From: CAWUKV01 sp963923025
Lineage (GTDB): Bacteria > Cyanobacteriota > Cyanobacteriia > Phormidesmidales > Phormidesmidaceae
Reading direction: 5' to 3'
Assembly: GCA_963923025.1 (NCBI GenBank)
Contig: CAWUKV010000014.1
Location: 1-42,199 of the forward strand
Length of the DNA stretch: 42,199 nucleotides
Shown: piece after piece, positions 8,190 to 16,099 of the stretch
How the letters are laid out: every line of letters begins with the position of its first letter
Numbering within the stretch: position 1 is the first letter of the stretch
The notes under the pieces: generated by a model
Told to the model about the DNA's origin: nothing
Seen by the model: the letters and a program-made list of their open reading frames with translations, nothing else
Database searches by the model: none
Program-made: the position numbers and the translations under genes

Positions 8190-8963
8190 ATGGTCATCGA
8201 GTCGCAAGTGCCAAAATCTCGCCATCGGTCAGATCATCAGCCTCGCGCCCGTCAGCGCGCCGGGGCCGACTGTCCGGTGTGGGCATCGCGGGTGTCACCG
8301 TGGCTGGCACCGCTAGCCTATGCCTTGGGACGCTGGCTGGTGCTGCCGCTGTTCTTTAAAGAAATCAAGATCACGGGACTGGGCAATATTCCTCAAACGG
8401 GTCCGGTGCTGCTGGCCCCTACCCATCGTTCTCGTTGGGATTCGCTGCTGGTTGGGTATGTGGGTTGGCTGGCGACCAAGCGCTATCTGCGGTTTATGGT
8501 GACGGCGGATGAGTGTTTAGGTCTGCAGGGCTGGCTAATCAAACGGCTGGGCGGATTTCCGGTAAACAGCAAACGACCCGCGATCGCAACCCTGCGCCAT
8601 GGCGTCAGTCTCCTCCGACACCAGCAAATGCTGGTCATCTTCCCCGAAGGCGATATCTTCCGCTCCAGCGCCATTCAACCGCTCAAGCCGGGGCTGTCCC
8701 GGCTGGCGCTTCAGGCTGAACACAGCCAGCCCGGCCTAAATCCCAAGATTGTCCCCATTCACATCGGCTATAACCAGGCTTGCCCAGTGCGGGGGAGCCG
8801 CGCCTACATCAGCGTTGGCATACCGCTTGAAACTACGGCCTACGCCAACGACGGCAGTAGTAAGGTCCAAGCCAAGCAAATGACGGCCGATCTAAAGGCT
8901 GCCCTCGAGACCCTATCGGGCAAGCCTCCGGCCCAAACGGATCCGTTGCTGGTTCAACGGTAA
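8190..8963 (+). CDS. plsC: 1-acyl-sn-glycerol-3-phosphate acyltransferase (PlsC-like)
   Basis: A 257-residue PlsC-family protein. Block I is THRSRWDSLL, the catalytic HX4D; block II is GGFPVNSKRPAI; block III is VIFPEGDIFR (FPEG), which contacts the phosphate; and a Pro-centred block (IVPIHIGYN) follows. The hydrophobic segment WLAPLAYALGRWLVLPLFF near residue 45 fits a membrane-associated enzyme that makes phosphatidic acid. The first 30 residues are basic and Gln/Arg-rich. Cyanobacteria often carry several PlsC paralogues, so acyl specificity and whether this is the main enzyme cannot be told from sequence. The gene stands alone, with a convergent spoIID-like gene 93 bases downstream. Confidence 0.85.
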   Translation: MVIESQVPKSRHRSDHQPRARQRAGADCPVWASRVSPWLAPLAYALGRWLVLPLFFKEIKITGLGNIPQTGPVLLAPTHRSRWDSLLVGYVGWLATKRYLRFMVTADECLGLQGWLIKRLGGFPVNSKRPAIATLRHGVSLLRHQQMLVIFPEGDIFRSSAIQPLKPGLSRLALQAEHSQPGLNPKIVPIHIGYNQACPVRGSRAYISVGIPLETTAYANDGSSKVQAKQMTADLKAALETLSGKPPAQTDPLLVQR

Positions 8964-9038
8964 GACGGTCTTGAGAGTGGCCCAGGTGTTTGACTGACGA
9001 GCTTCCTGCGCCTTAGACACACTCCTGGTCTGACGGGA

Positions 9039-9060
9039 TACGTCTAGCGGGTACGTCTAG
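9039..9060. repeat. 13-base tandem duplication at the end of the SpoIID-like gene
   Basis: TACGTCTAG occurs at 9039-9047 and 9052-9060, a 13-base period. The second copy contains the stop codon of the leftward SpoIID-like gene, so the duplication may have extended the 3' flank rather than the protein. Confidence 0.6.
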
Positions 9061-10868
9061 AGGTCAAAATCCAACTCCCCGTCAGAGCTGGCGGGCTCTG
9101 TCTCGACTGGTGCAGCCTCGACTGGCGCAACGGGTTCCGCTTCAGGTGGGGGTTGGACTGATCCCTCTGTATTGGCCGTTGGTAGTTCACCCTCAATAGG
9201 TCGCCAGAAGGTAATGTCGTCACTGATAGGCTCTAACGACGTGCCGGGGTAATAAAACGCCAAGATGCGATCGTAGGACCAGCCCAGCCTGCCCAGGTTG
9301 TAGGAGCCGGTCTGGCTCATGCCTACACCATGGCCAAACCCACCGCCGATGAAGCGATAGCCCTCAAGCACGGGCTGGGGCACAGCGCCTGGGGTACTAG
9401 CTGCACTGCTGGATGTTTCAGTCTCTTCGTAGACGGGCTCCATGTAGAAAAATTGGCTACGGGGTGGAATTAGGGCACTGACGACCTCGTTTTTGCTGAG
9501 TTCAAAGTCGCCCACATCGGTGCTGACCAGCAGCCTTTGCACCCGCCCGCTATCGGCGCGCTCGGTGATTTGCAGGTCTGTAATCGTGGTCATGCTCGCT
9601 AACGGGTTTTGTCGGTTTGACAGATACTCCTTCACCCCGGCGCTGATCTCCTCGACGGTGCCAAAACGGTCCCAGCGAAAGGTCGGCCAGGTTTCTTCGT
9701 TGAAGCCGTTGTTGAGGTTGATGAAAGCGCGGAAGTTGTTTTCATCTGATAGGGGCCGCAGGGCTAGATCCCAGCTGACGCTGACCGAATCGACCACCGG
9801 GCGCAGGTAGGGGCGATTGGGGCCATCCCACACATCGCTAAAGTTGGCGCTGATGCCGCCCGTCGTAGAGGAGTAGAGGGCGTCGACTAGCTCATTATTG
9901 TAGGTGAGCACCTGACCGCGGGTGGCTGCGATCGCGGCATCTGCCGCTGGCACGGTCTCACTCAGACCGCGATAGACCTGGCATTGGGTATCGGCACACA
10001 TTTCATACCCGTCAATGGCAAACCGGCGCAGGTTGCGCAGGGCGTAGGTGCGAGCCAATACCGCCTGGGCCTCTTTGGCCTGTCGGGGCGCACTGGGACC
10101 CACCTCATGGGGGACGACGCCTCGCAGGTACAGCTCAATGGGCACCTGATTGACCAGGGTATAGGTCCCGTAAACGTTGGGCTGAATCTTGAGATCGCCC
10201 GCATAAATTCGCGTACGGCCGTTCTGTTTGACCTGGATGCGGCGATTGGCGCTGATAATGCTGAACGTATCGCGGTTATAGCGATAGCCGTCGGCAATAA
10301 AGGCGGCTTTAGGAATTTCTGTGAGGACCTGGCTGTCGACAAAGGCGGTTGTGTTGCCCGCCGTCTGCAGACTCTCTAGCAGGAGGCGACGCAGTAGCGG
10401 CGTGTTATAGGTTTCTCGCTTACCCCAGACCTGCCAGCTATTGGGCTGGGCTACTTCCGTTTCAACTCCTAAGGCGGTCCATCGGTTAGCGCTGTCTTCC
10501 GCACTCTCAAAGCTGCGATGGGTGCTGATAACGACCCGTTCTTGTAACGCGGGTTGGGGCAACGCCTGGAGTCCCGTGTCAATTACCAGTTGGCTAGTTG
10601 TCAGGGTTTGCGGCTCGCCGCCGGTCTCGTACTGCACCGTCAGCCGGTCGCCAGCTAGCGGCGTCAGCGTAATTTGGTCCGCGTCGTTTTCACCAAACCG
10701 TTGCACAATGCCCACCCGAATTTCGGGGTTCAGCGGCTCCTGCGCCCAGACAGGCAGGGCCCCGAATAGTACACTGGCTCCCGCCAGCAGGACTGCCGCT
10801 CGGCCGGAGATAGAATCTAGCGCAGCATATCGACACTGGTCTGGCTCAGCTTTTGTTAAAGCCCCCAT
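9057..10868 (-). CDS. SpoIID/LytB-domain protein (secreted or periplasmic)
   Basis: A 603-residue protein from ATG at 10868; the frame also opens from a TTG 12 bases upstream. The signal peptide is about residues 25-43 (AAVLLAGASVLFGALPVWAQ). The SpoIID core runs from about residue 205 to 520: VYGTYTLVNQVPIELYLRGV leads into VVPHEVG, whose Glu matches the catalytic residue of SpoIID lytic transglycosylase, then QAVLARTYAL, a Cys pair in YEMCADTQCQVYRG, a TTGG block and GFGHGVGMSQTGS near the end. The C-terminus is a Pro/Glu/Val-rich tail. Cyanobacteria do not sporulate; related proteins (amidase enhancer LytB) act on denuded peptidoglycan, and that is the likely role. No operon partner is visible. 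Its leader carries the perfect hairpin at 10940-10984. Confidence 0.88.
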   Translation of the reverse strand: MGALTKAEPDQCRYAALDSISGRAAVLLAGASVLFGALPVWAQEPLNPEIRVGIVQRFGENDADQITLTPLAGDRLTVQYETGGEPQTLTTSQLVIDTGLQALPQPALQERVVISTHRSFESAEDSANRWTALGVETEVAQPNSWQVWGKRETYNTPLLRRLLLESLQTAGNTTAFVDSQVLTEIPKAAFIADGYRYNRDTFSIISANRRIQVKQNGRTRIYAGDLKIQPNVYGTYTLVNQVPIELYLRGVVPHEVGPSAPRQAKEAQAVLARTYALRNLRRFAIDGYEMCADTQCQVYRGLSETVPAADAAIAATRGQVLTYNNELVDALYSSTTGGISANFSDVWDGPNRPYLRPVVDSVSVSWDLALRPLSDENNFRAFINLNNGFNEETWPTFRWDRFGTVEEISAGVKEYLSNRQNPLASMTTITDLQITERADSGRVQRLLVSTDVGDFELSKNEVVSALIPPRSQFFYMEPVYEETETSSSAASTPGAVPQPVLEGYRFIGGGFGHGVGMSQTGSYNLGRLGWSYDRILAFYYPGTSLEPISDDITFWRPIEGELPTANTEGSVQPPPEAEPVAPVEAAPVETEPASSDGELDFDL

Positions 10869-10939
10869 GCGGTTTCTCAATTCGCCGCACCTATTCTATT
10901 GCATTCGTCACACCGCTAGGGGCGGGTGTCCGATGTAAA

Positions 10940-10984
10940 GGCTCGTTTTGAGCAGCCACACTGGGCGGCTGCTCAAAACGAGCC
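10940..10984. other. Perfect 18-bp inverted repeat (hairpin) between divergent spoIID and dps
   Basis: GGCTCGTTTTGAGCAGCC at 10940-10957 is matched exactly by its reverse complement at 10967-10984, with a 9-base loop. It sits between two genes that point away from it, 72 bases upstream of the SpoIID-like start. It is therefore not an ordinary end-of-gene terminator. Read leftward, the stem is followed by a short TTT, so leader attenuation is possible. Alternatives are a remnant of a small mobile repeat or the terminator of an unseen RNA. Confidence 0.7.
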
Positions 10985-11008
10985 AGGCGATCAATCAAAC
11001 CTTGAAAA

Positions 11009-11035
11009 TCATAATCATAACGAGTATGATTATGA
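11009..11035. promoter_or_regulatory. AT-rich palindrome upstream of dps (candidate Fur/PerR-type operator)
   Basis: TCATAATCATA, spacer ACGAG, TATGATTATGA: 11-base perfect arms. It lies about 180 bases before the dps ATG. The ATAAT-type half sites recall Fur-family boxes, and dps genes are often under PerR, Fur or OxyR. The spacing is longer than the classical 7-1-7 box, so the regulator is only inferred. Confidence 0.45.
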
Positions 11036-11206
11036 AGATGATCAAGCCAGTACTAAGGCCCAGGTCGGTTCATCAGCGTCACCGGCACTCACAAGCTGAA
11101 GAAAATCCGCTCTCCTGTTACCGCAGGAAACTTGTTCGACAGAATGGGACTGTATTGCGTCCATTCGCCCCATGCGCACAAGGCGACCGCTTTCAACACA
11201 TACTCC

Positions 11207-11212
11207 AGGAGG
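11207..11212 (+). promoter_or_regulatory. Strong Shine-Dalgarno AGGAGG that fixes the dps start
   Basis: AGGAGG four bases before ATG 11217. It rules out a 15-codon upstream extension of the same frame. Confidence 0.85.
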
Positions 11213-11216
11213 CACA

Positions 11217-11699
11217 ATGGCTGTACAAGCTCCGCAAATCGATATCGGCATTGACGAACAGCAGCGTCAGTCCATCGCTGACGGTCTTTCCCGTCTGCTG
11301 GCAGATACGTACACGCTCTATCTCAAAACCCACAACTTCCACTGGAACGTTACCGGCCCGATGTTCAACACGCTGCACCTCATGTTTGAAGCGCAGTATA
11401 ACGAGCTGTCACTGGCCGTAGACGGCATTGCTGAGCGGATTCGGGCGCTGGGCTTCCCCGCGCCGGGTACCTACAGTGCCTATGCCAAGCTCAGCTCCAT
11501 TGAGGAAACTGAGGGCGTTCCTACCGCAGAAGAGATGATCAAGCTGCTGGTGGAAGGTCAAGAGGCTGTTGTGCGTACAGCACGGCAGGTCTTCCCAACG
11601 GTGGACGAGGCAAATGATGAGCCTACCGCCGATTTGCTGACCCAGCGGATGCAGGTCCATGAAAAAACGGCCTGGATGCTGCGCAGCCTGCTCCAGTAG
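11217..11699 (+). CDS. dps: Dps-family DNA-binding/ferroxidase mini-ferritin
   Basis: A 160-residue Dps protein. The inter-subunit ferroxidase ligands are all present at the spacing seen in E. coli Dps: His42 (in FHWNV), His54, Glu58 (Asp in E. coli, Glu in many homologues), Asp69 and Glu73. The family forms 12-subunit shells that oxidise Fe(II) with peroxide and store iron, protecting DNA. The N-terminus is short and not Lys-rich, so strong DNA binding is not obvious from sequence. The start at 11217 follows an AGGAGG at ideal distance. The upstream palindrome at 11009-11035 suggests iron or peroxide control. The gene is monocistronic, with the convergent PEP-CTERM gene ending 20 bases after its stop and no clear terminator between them. 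Confidence 0.94.
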   Translation: MAVQAPQIDIGIDEQQRQSIADGLSRLLADTYTLYLKTHNFHWNVTGPMFNTLHLMFEAQYNELSLAVDGIAERIRALGFPAPGTYSAYAKLSSIEETEGVPTAEEMIKLLVEGQEAVVRTARQVFPTVDEANDEPTADLLTQRMQVHEKTAWMLRSLLQ

Positions 11700-11718
11700 T
11701 GGGTTGAGATGGTTTGAC

Positions 11719-12495
11719 CTAGCTGCTGGCCCGGCGGCGACGTAGGGCTAGCAGCGATAAACCGCTCAGGGTTAGTGCGATCGCGCTGCCGGGTTCAGGA
11801 ACTGTGACCACTGGTGGTGTACCAAGATCCGGCTCAAGGGAGGTTACCGAAAACTGGTCGATGGTCACGACAGCAGGCCCATACTGATTGTCGAGCGTGC
11901 CAATTTGAAAGGCGAAAAACTGATTGGCATCAACCTGAATCGAAAACTCACCTGATTGGCTAATCCCGCCATCGGGGTCAGTGATCGAGACAAATTGACC
12001 TTCGATCAGCTGTCCCAAGCTGTCGAACTCAGGCAGCACATAGCCGAAGGGATCAAAAGCCGGGCTGACATCATAGGTTATATAGTCCCAGTCAAACTGG
12101 ATGATGCTGCTCTCTGGCACTTGAATCTGGACAAACAGGGCTGTGAAGCCGGGGGCACAATAGTCGGGTAGCGGTGTAGTTTGACAGCCATCTGTCCCGC
12201 CTAAGTCGCTACCGACAAGCGTTAGACTGCTCGCGCTCGTGCCACCAGCATCCATACCGTCAAACCGGAAGCCACCACCAGCATTGCGGCTGCGTACCTG
12301 CCACTGGTCTGGCGCATAGTCTCCGCTGAAGTCAAAGGTTGTTTCTGAGCTCTGGGTTTGCGAGCCTGCGTCTTGTGAAGCTGAATCTAAGGGGTCCACG
12401 CTCTGAGCCGCTGCGGGTAGCGCCGTTGTCGCCCAGGCAACCCCGCTCACCAATGCTGCGCAAATATAAAGAGTGGTTCTAACGGCCACTGCCAT
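11719..12495 (-). CDS. PEP-CTERM sorting-domain exported protein
   Basis: A 258-residue exported protein. Residues 1-30 form a signal peptide ending in ALPAAAQ. The C-terminus has the PEP-CTERM signal: VPEPGS, a hydrophobic segment (AIALTLSGLSLLAL), then RRRRASS. In bacteria with exosortase this tail is cut during export, usually for extracellular or surface proteins tied to exopolysaccharide. The middle is Asp/Gly/Ser-rich with one Cys pair (GCQTTPLPDYCAPG) and beta-strand character, resembling carbohydrate-binding or NF038122-type passenger regions, though I cannot name it. No exosortase gene is in the window. The promoter must lie in the long AT-rich gap shared with divergent pfkA. Confidence 0.88.
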   Translation of the reverse strand: MAVAVRTTLYICAALVSGVAWATTALPAAAQSVDPLDSASQDAGSQTQSSETTFDFSGDYAPDQWQVRSRNAGGGFRFDGMDAGGTSASSLTLVGSDLGGTDGCQTTPLPDYCAPGFTALFVQIQVPESSIIQFDWDYITYDVSPAFDPFGYVLPEFDSLGQLIEGQFVSITDPDGGISQSGEFSIQVDANQFFAFQIGTLDNQYGPAVVTIDQFSVTSLEPDLGTPPVVTVPEPGSAIALTLSGLSLLALRRRRASS

Positions 12496-12970
12496 GAATC
12501 TTTCTCGCCAGTACAGAGAGGTTTTTGCGCACTTACGTAGACGGATTTGCGTAAAAAAAGTTGCTTAAAGGTTTAGATATTAAGCATTCCTTCGCGTCAT
12601 CCGGCTAATTTTGCCTATGCCAATATAGATTCGCGGTAGTGGCTGTCGCCCAAGCACAGCGACCGATTTTATGGAAACAATACGCTTCATCCGGTTTTAT
12701 TAAGGTTATTTGAAATCCCCAAAATGAAAACTTATTGAAGAATTGAAAAGTCTTTTTATACCAGCGCCATACCGAGTCGTGTCAACATCGGGAAATCACT
12801 GAGTTCTACAAAATCCGGAATAAGTTTGTCTGAAGCTCGGGATAATTATCGGGGACGAAACACTAGGCAAATAATTCTCACGAGTCAAAACGATTGCTTA
12901 CAAAAGCTGCCTTGAGCCGCAAGTCGCCTCGTATAATCAGCCCGCTCATCTGATAGGGGTTTGATGACCT
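12496..12970. other. 475-base AT-rich divergent promoter region (PEP-CTERM gene / pfkA)
   Basis: No ORF or RNA gene is visible. Two candidate plus-strand promoters for pfkA: TTGAAG at 12735-12740 with TATACC at 12757-12762 (16-base spacer), and an isolated perfect TATAAT at 12932-12937, 33 bases before the ATG. The word CATCCGG occurs twice in the left half; its meaning is unknown. Confidence 0.4.
12932..12937 (+). promoter_or_regulatory. Perfect -10 hexamer TATAAT before pfkA
   Basis: TATAAT 33 bases upstream of the pfkA ATG. No -35 with a 16-18 base spacer was found, so it may depend on an activator or a group 2 sigma factor. Confidence 0.4.
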
Positions 12971-14089
12971 ATGAACCATCGCAAGCGTATCGGTATTTTG
13001 ACCAGTGGCGGTGACTGTGCCGGGCTGAATGCCGTGATTCGGGCCGTTGTACACCGGGCCATGGGAACCTATGACTGGGAGGTCGTCGGGATTTGCCGAG
13101 CTACCCAAGGACTGATGTGTCGCCCACCAGAGGTGTTTTCGTTCAACGTTTCCAATACGCGTAATCTGCTGATGGCCGGGGGGACGGTCCTGGGCACGAC
13201 CAACAAGGGTAATCCGTTTGCCTTTCCCATGTCGGATGGGACGCTGTGCGATCGCAGCGAAGAGATTATTGAGGGCTATCACCAGCTGGGGCTAGATGCG
13301 CTGATTGGGATTGGCGGTGACGGTAGCCTGGCGATCCTGCGGCGGCTGGCACAGCAGGGCAATATCAACTTAGTGGGCATTCCCAAAACTATCGATAACG
13401 ACCTGGGCAGTACTGAACGGTCCGTCGGGTTCGACACGGCGGTCAACATTGCTACCGAGGCGTTAGACAGGCTGCACTTCACGGCAGCTAGCCACTCCCG
13501 GGTCATGGTGTTGGAGGTGATGGGCCGAGACGCAGGCCACATTGCCCTGAGTGCAGGCATTGCTGGTGGTGCAGATGTCATTCTGATTCCTGAAATTCCT
13601 TACACCATTCACAACATCTGCGAAACCATTAAGCGACTGGGGCGCAACTTTGCCACAGTAATTGTTGCCGAGGCGGTCTGTACCGAAACGGGTGAAAAAG
13701 TCACTCAGACCAATCGGTTGGGGCACTGCCGGTTAGGCGGCATTGGCGAATACTTAGCGGACCGCATCACCGAAACGATTGGGGCGGAAACGCGGGTGAC
13801 GGCGTTGGGACACGTTCTCCGAGGGGGTAGCCCCTCGCCGTTGGATCGGCTGATTGCCACGGCCTTTGGCGTAGAAGCGGTGGATATGATTGCCACAGGC
13901 AAGTATGACCATATGGTGAGCTGGCAAAAGCGTGAGGTGGTGCATGTTCCCATTGCCGAAGCCATTGCCGAGTACCGCGCGGTTGATCCGGACGGCATTC
14001 TGGTCAAAACGGCGCGGGGCATGGACATTGGCCTGGGCGATCGCGTGGTGCAGCCGCTACTGCCCTCGCCTGAGCTGGTAACGGTTTAG
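12971..14089 (+). CDS. pfkA: 6-phosphofructokinase (PfkA family, G104/K124 type)
   Basis: A 372-residue PFK-A enzyme of glycolysis. It opens with RIGILTSGGDCAGLNAVI, the phosphate-binding loop. GIGGDGS at 115-119 has Gly118 at the position that is Gly in ATP enzymes and Asp in PPi enzymes. PKTIDNDL supplies the catalytic TIDND, but Lys139 occupies the position that is Gly in E. coli PfkA and Lys in PPi enzymes. MGRDAGHIAL and the LGHVLRGGSPSPLDR block for the sugar phosphate are intact. The Gly/Lys mix is found in the group that includes actinobacterial ATP-PFKs, so phosphoryl donor and allostery should not be assumed. The gene is likely monocistronic; the next gene starts 143 bases downstream, after a repeat-rich spacer. 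Confidence 0.93.
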   Translation: MNHRKRIGILTSGGDCAGLNAVIRAVVHRAMGTYDWEVVGICRATQGLMCRPPEVFSFNVSNTRNLLMAGGTVLGTTNKGNPFAFPMSDGTLCDRSEEIIEGYHQLGLDALIGIGGDGSLAILRRLAQQGNINLVGIPKTIDNDLGSTERSVGFDTAVNIATEALDRLHFTAASHSRVMVLEVMGRDAGHIALSAGIAGGADVILIPEIPYTIHNICETIKRLGRNFATVIVAEAVCTETGEKVTQTNRLGHCRLGGIGEYLADRITETIGAETRVTALGHVLRGGSPSPLDRLIATAFGVEAVDMIATGKYDHMVSWQKREVVHVPIAEAIAEYRAVDPDGILVKTARGMDIGLGDRVVQPLLPSPELVTV

Positions 14090-14100
14090 CGGGACTATGC

Positions 14101-14196
14101 CTGTCGAGGCATGATGGCCCCCTTATGTCTTGGCCCTGGGTCTTGGCCCTGTGTCTTGGCCCTATGCCTGGACAGCATGTCTCGACAGCATGTCTC
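14101..14196. repeat. Two sets of 13-base-period repeats in the pfkA/radical SAM spacer
   Basis: GTCTTGGCCCT occurs at 14127-14137, 14140-14150 and 14153-14163, a 13-base period. GACAGCATGTCTC then occurs twice in tandem (14171-14183 and 14184-14196), again 13 bases. CTGTCGAGGCATG at 14101-14113 is a 12-of-13 inverted match to 14177-14189, so the block could fold with the first repeat set in the loop. It occupies most of the 143-base spacer before the radical SAM gene. Confidence 0.8.
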
Positions 14197-14232
14197 GTTA
14201 GCGCCTGGTCCTGTACTGCTTAGGCACCCGTG

Positions 14233-15636
14233 ATGAAAACCCGTCCTTACCTGTTTCATGCGTTGACCAACAGCCTCTGCTCCCAATGCCTGAACAAGGT
14301 CGAGGCCAAAATTGTGTTTCAGGACGGTGGTGTATATCTGCGCAAGCACTGCCCCACCCACGGGCCGGAAACGGTGCTGATTGCCGATGACATTGACTAC
14401 TACCGGCTGTGCGAATCGTTTGTGAAGCCGGGGGAGATGCCGCTGCGGTTCAATACCCCTATCCGTCATGGCTGCCCCTACGACTGCGGGCTCTGCCCGG
14501 ACCACGAGCAGCACAGCTGTCTGAGCCTAATTGAGGTCAGCGACCAGTGCAATTTGGCCTGCCCGATCTGCTATGCCGATTCGGGGCCAGCTGGGTCAGA
14601 AATCCAGCGGCGGCATCGAACGCTAGAAGAAATCGACCACATGCTCGCAGCGGTTGTCGCCAACGAAGGTGAACCCCAGGTGTTGCAGCTCAGCGGTGGG
14701 GAGCCCACGATTCACCCGCAGTTTTTTGAGATTTTGGCGCGAGTCAAGGCCAGCCCCGTCAAGCACTTGATGATCAACACTAACGGTGTGCGGATTGCGC
14801 AGGATCGGGCTTTTGCTGAGCGGCTGGGCGAGTTCAAGCCAGGGATCGAGGTCTATTTGCAGTTCGACAGCTTTGAGCGAGCAGCGTTGGAAGAACTCAG
14901 AGGCGCAGATTTAAGAGAGGTAAGGACAGGCGCGATCGCAACCCTCAACGACCTTAATATTTCCACAACGCTAGTGGTCACCCTCAAAAAAGGTCTCAAC
15001 GACCACGAGATTGGCCGCATTATTGACTATGCCCTCCAGCAACGGTGCATTCGTGGCGTTACTTTTCAACCCATCCAGGCCGCGGGCCGTTTGCAAGGGT
15101 ACAACCCCGCCTCCGACCGCTACACACTTAGCGCCGTCCGTCGCGCCATCCTAGAGCAAAGCCCTCATTTTCAGCCGGCAGATCTGCTGCCGGTCCCCTG
15201 CCACCCCGACTGTCTGGCGATGGCCTATGCCCTAAAGGTAAAGGACCAGGTTATTCCCTTAACCGGGCTGCTTGACCCCAAAAGCTTTGTCGATGCCGTG
15301 CCCAACAGCGTTCTGTACGAGCAGGATGAGGACCTGAAAAAGAAGATGTTTGACCTCTTCTCAACCCGTCATTCACCCCAGTCAGCCAGCACATCCCTCA
15401 AACAGCTGCTCTGTTGCCTGCCCCTAGTTCCTGTACCGGATAGCCTCACCTATGAGAATATTTTTCGAGTGATGATTGTGCAGTTTTTAGATGCGTATAA
15501 CTTTGATGTGCGGTCGGTGAAGCGGTCCTGCATCCATATTGTTCACCCCGACGGGCGGCTGATTCCGTTTGATACCTACAACCTGTTTTATCGAGAAGGT
15601 GCAGCGGGTCAAGTGCGGCTCCAGCAGCTGGCCTAG
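14233..15636 (+). CDS. Radical SAM enzyme of the MJ0619 / tetraether synthase (Tes)-like family
   Basis: A 467-residue radical SAM protein. The SAM cluster motif is CNLACPIC (Cys106, Cys110, Cys113). Upstream lie a zinc- or rubredoxin-like knuckle (SLCSQC, KHCPTHG; Cys16, 19, 40) and a four-Cys block GCPYDCGLCPDHEQHSC (Cys81, 85, 88, 96). Downstream are SGGEPTIHP, LPVPCHPDC, LLCCLP and a closing VKRSCIHIVHPDGRLIPFD. This order is that of archaeal MJ0619-family proteins, whose best-known member, Tes, couples lipid tails to make tetraether membrane lipids using several Fe-S clusters. Cyanobacteria are not known to make such lipids, so the substrate is open. ATG 14233 is preferred; a GTG three bases earlier is also possible. 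No cobalamin domain is present. A small membrane-protein gene follows in the same direction. Confidence 0.85.
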   Translation: MKTRPYLFHALTNSLCSQCLNKVEAKIVFQDGGVYLRKHCPTHGPETVLIADDIDYYRLCESFVKPGEMPLRFNTPIRHGCPYDCGLCPDHEQHSCLSLIEVSDQCNLACPICYADSGPAGSEIQRRHRTLEEIDHMLAAVVANEGEPQVLQLSGGEPTIHPQFFEILARVKASPVKHLMINTNGVRIAQDRAFAERLGEFKPGIEVYLQFDSFERAALEELRGADLREVRTGAIATLNDLNISTTLVVTLKKGLNDHEIGRIIDYALQQRCIRGVTFQPIQAAGRLQGYNPASDRYTLSAVRRAILEQSPHFQPADLLPVPCHPDCLAMAYALKVKDQVIPLTGLLDPKSFVDAVPNSVLYEQDEDLKKKMFDLFSTRHSPQSASTSLKQLLCCLPLVPVPDSLTYENIFRVMIVQFLDAYNFDVRSVKRSCIHIVHPDGRLIPFDTYNLFYREGAAGQVRLQQLA

Positions 15637-15706
15637 CCTCCGATGGCTTTGGGCGCTACCCCATTACCTTTGTGCCTCTGAATCTTTGCGTCACTGACTG
15701 TTCAAT

Positions 15707-16012
15707 ATGCCTAGAGTCGCTCAGCTCTTTATTGCTGCCGGAATCACGCTATTGGCCAACTTAGTGGTGTGGTTTCTTGCTTTCAATCTGGTGGGGGTGA
15801 CCTTTGAGCGGGTGCTACCAGCAGCTATTAATAATTATCTCTCCATCGTGTTGTTTGGGATTGGCCTGGGGCAGCTGCTGTACCTGCTGCCTGTGGCGTT
15901 ATACCTGATCTGGCGACGACGGTGGGTGTGGTTTCAAGGGTTAGTGCTGGGCGCGGTGATCACGATCTTCCTCAACGGGGGGTGCTGGATGCTAATCGCC
16001 TCTGGGCGATGA
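15707..16012 (+). CDS. Small three-helix membrane protein, unknown function
   Basis: A 101-residue, very hydrophobic protein with three predicted transmembrane segments: about residues 5-27 (LFIAAGITLLANLVVWFLAF), 43-69 (LSIVLFGIGLGQLLYLLPVALYL without the full stretch) and 76-97. IWRRRWVW between helices 2 and 3 is a positively charged loop that should face the cytoplasm. No signal peptide or known motif is seen. It starts 70 bases after the radical SAM gene in the same direction and may be cotranscribed, which would fit a membrane-linked role for that enzyme, but this is guesswork. Codon use looks like its neighbours, and I regard it as a real gene of unknown family. Confidence 0.65.
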   Translation: MPRVAQLFIAAGITLLANLVVWFLAFNLVGVTFERVLPAAINNYLSIVLFGIGLGQLLYLLPVALYLIWRRRWVWFQGLVLGAVITIFLNGGCWMLIASGR

Positions 16013-16099
16013 TCCCCGTTTAGTTACCTTCTGTGAACCTGCGCCCCGATTACGGAAGGAACGATAGAAAATAGCGCTACACCCAAATTAAATTTTTCT

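Noticed and set aside
11172..11216. An upstream start for dps
   Set aside because: It would place the AGGAGG inside the coding region, and family members begin near MAVQ.
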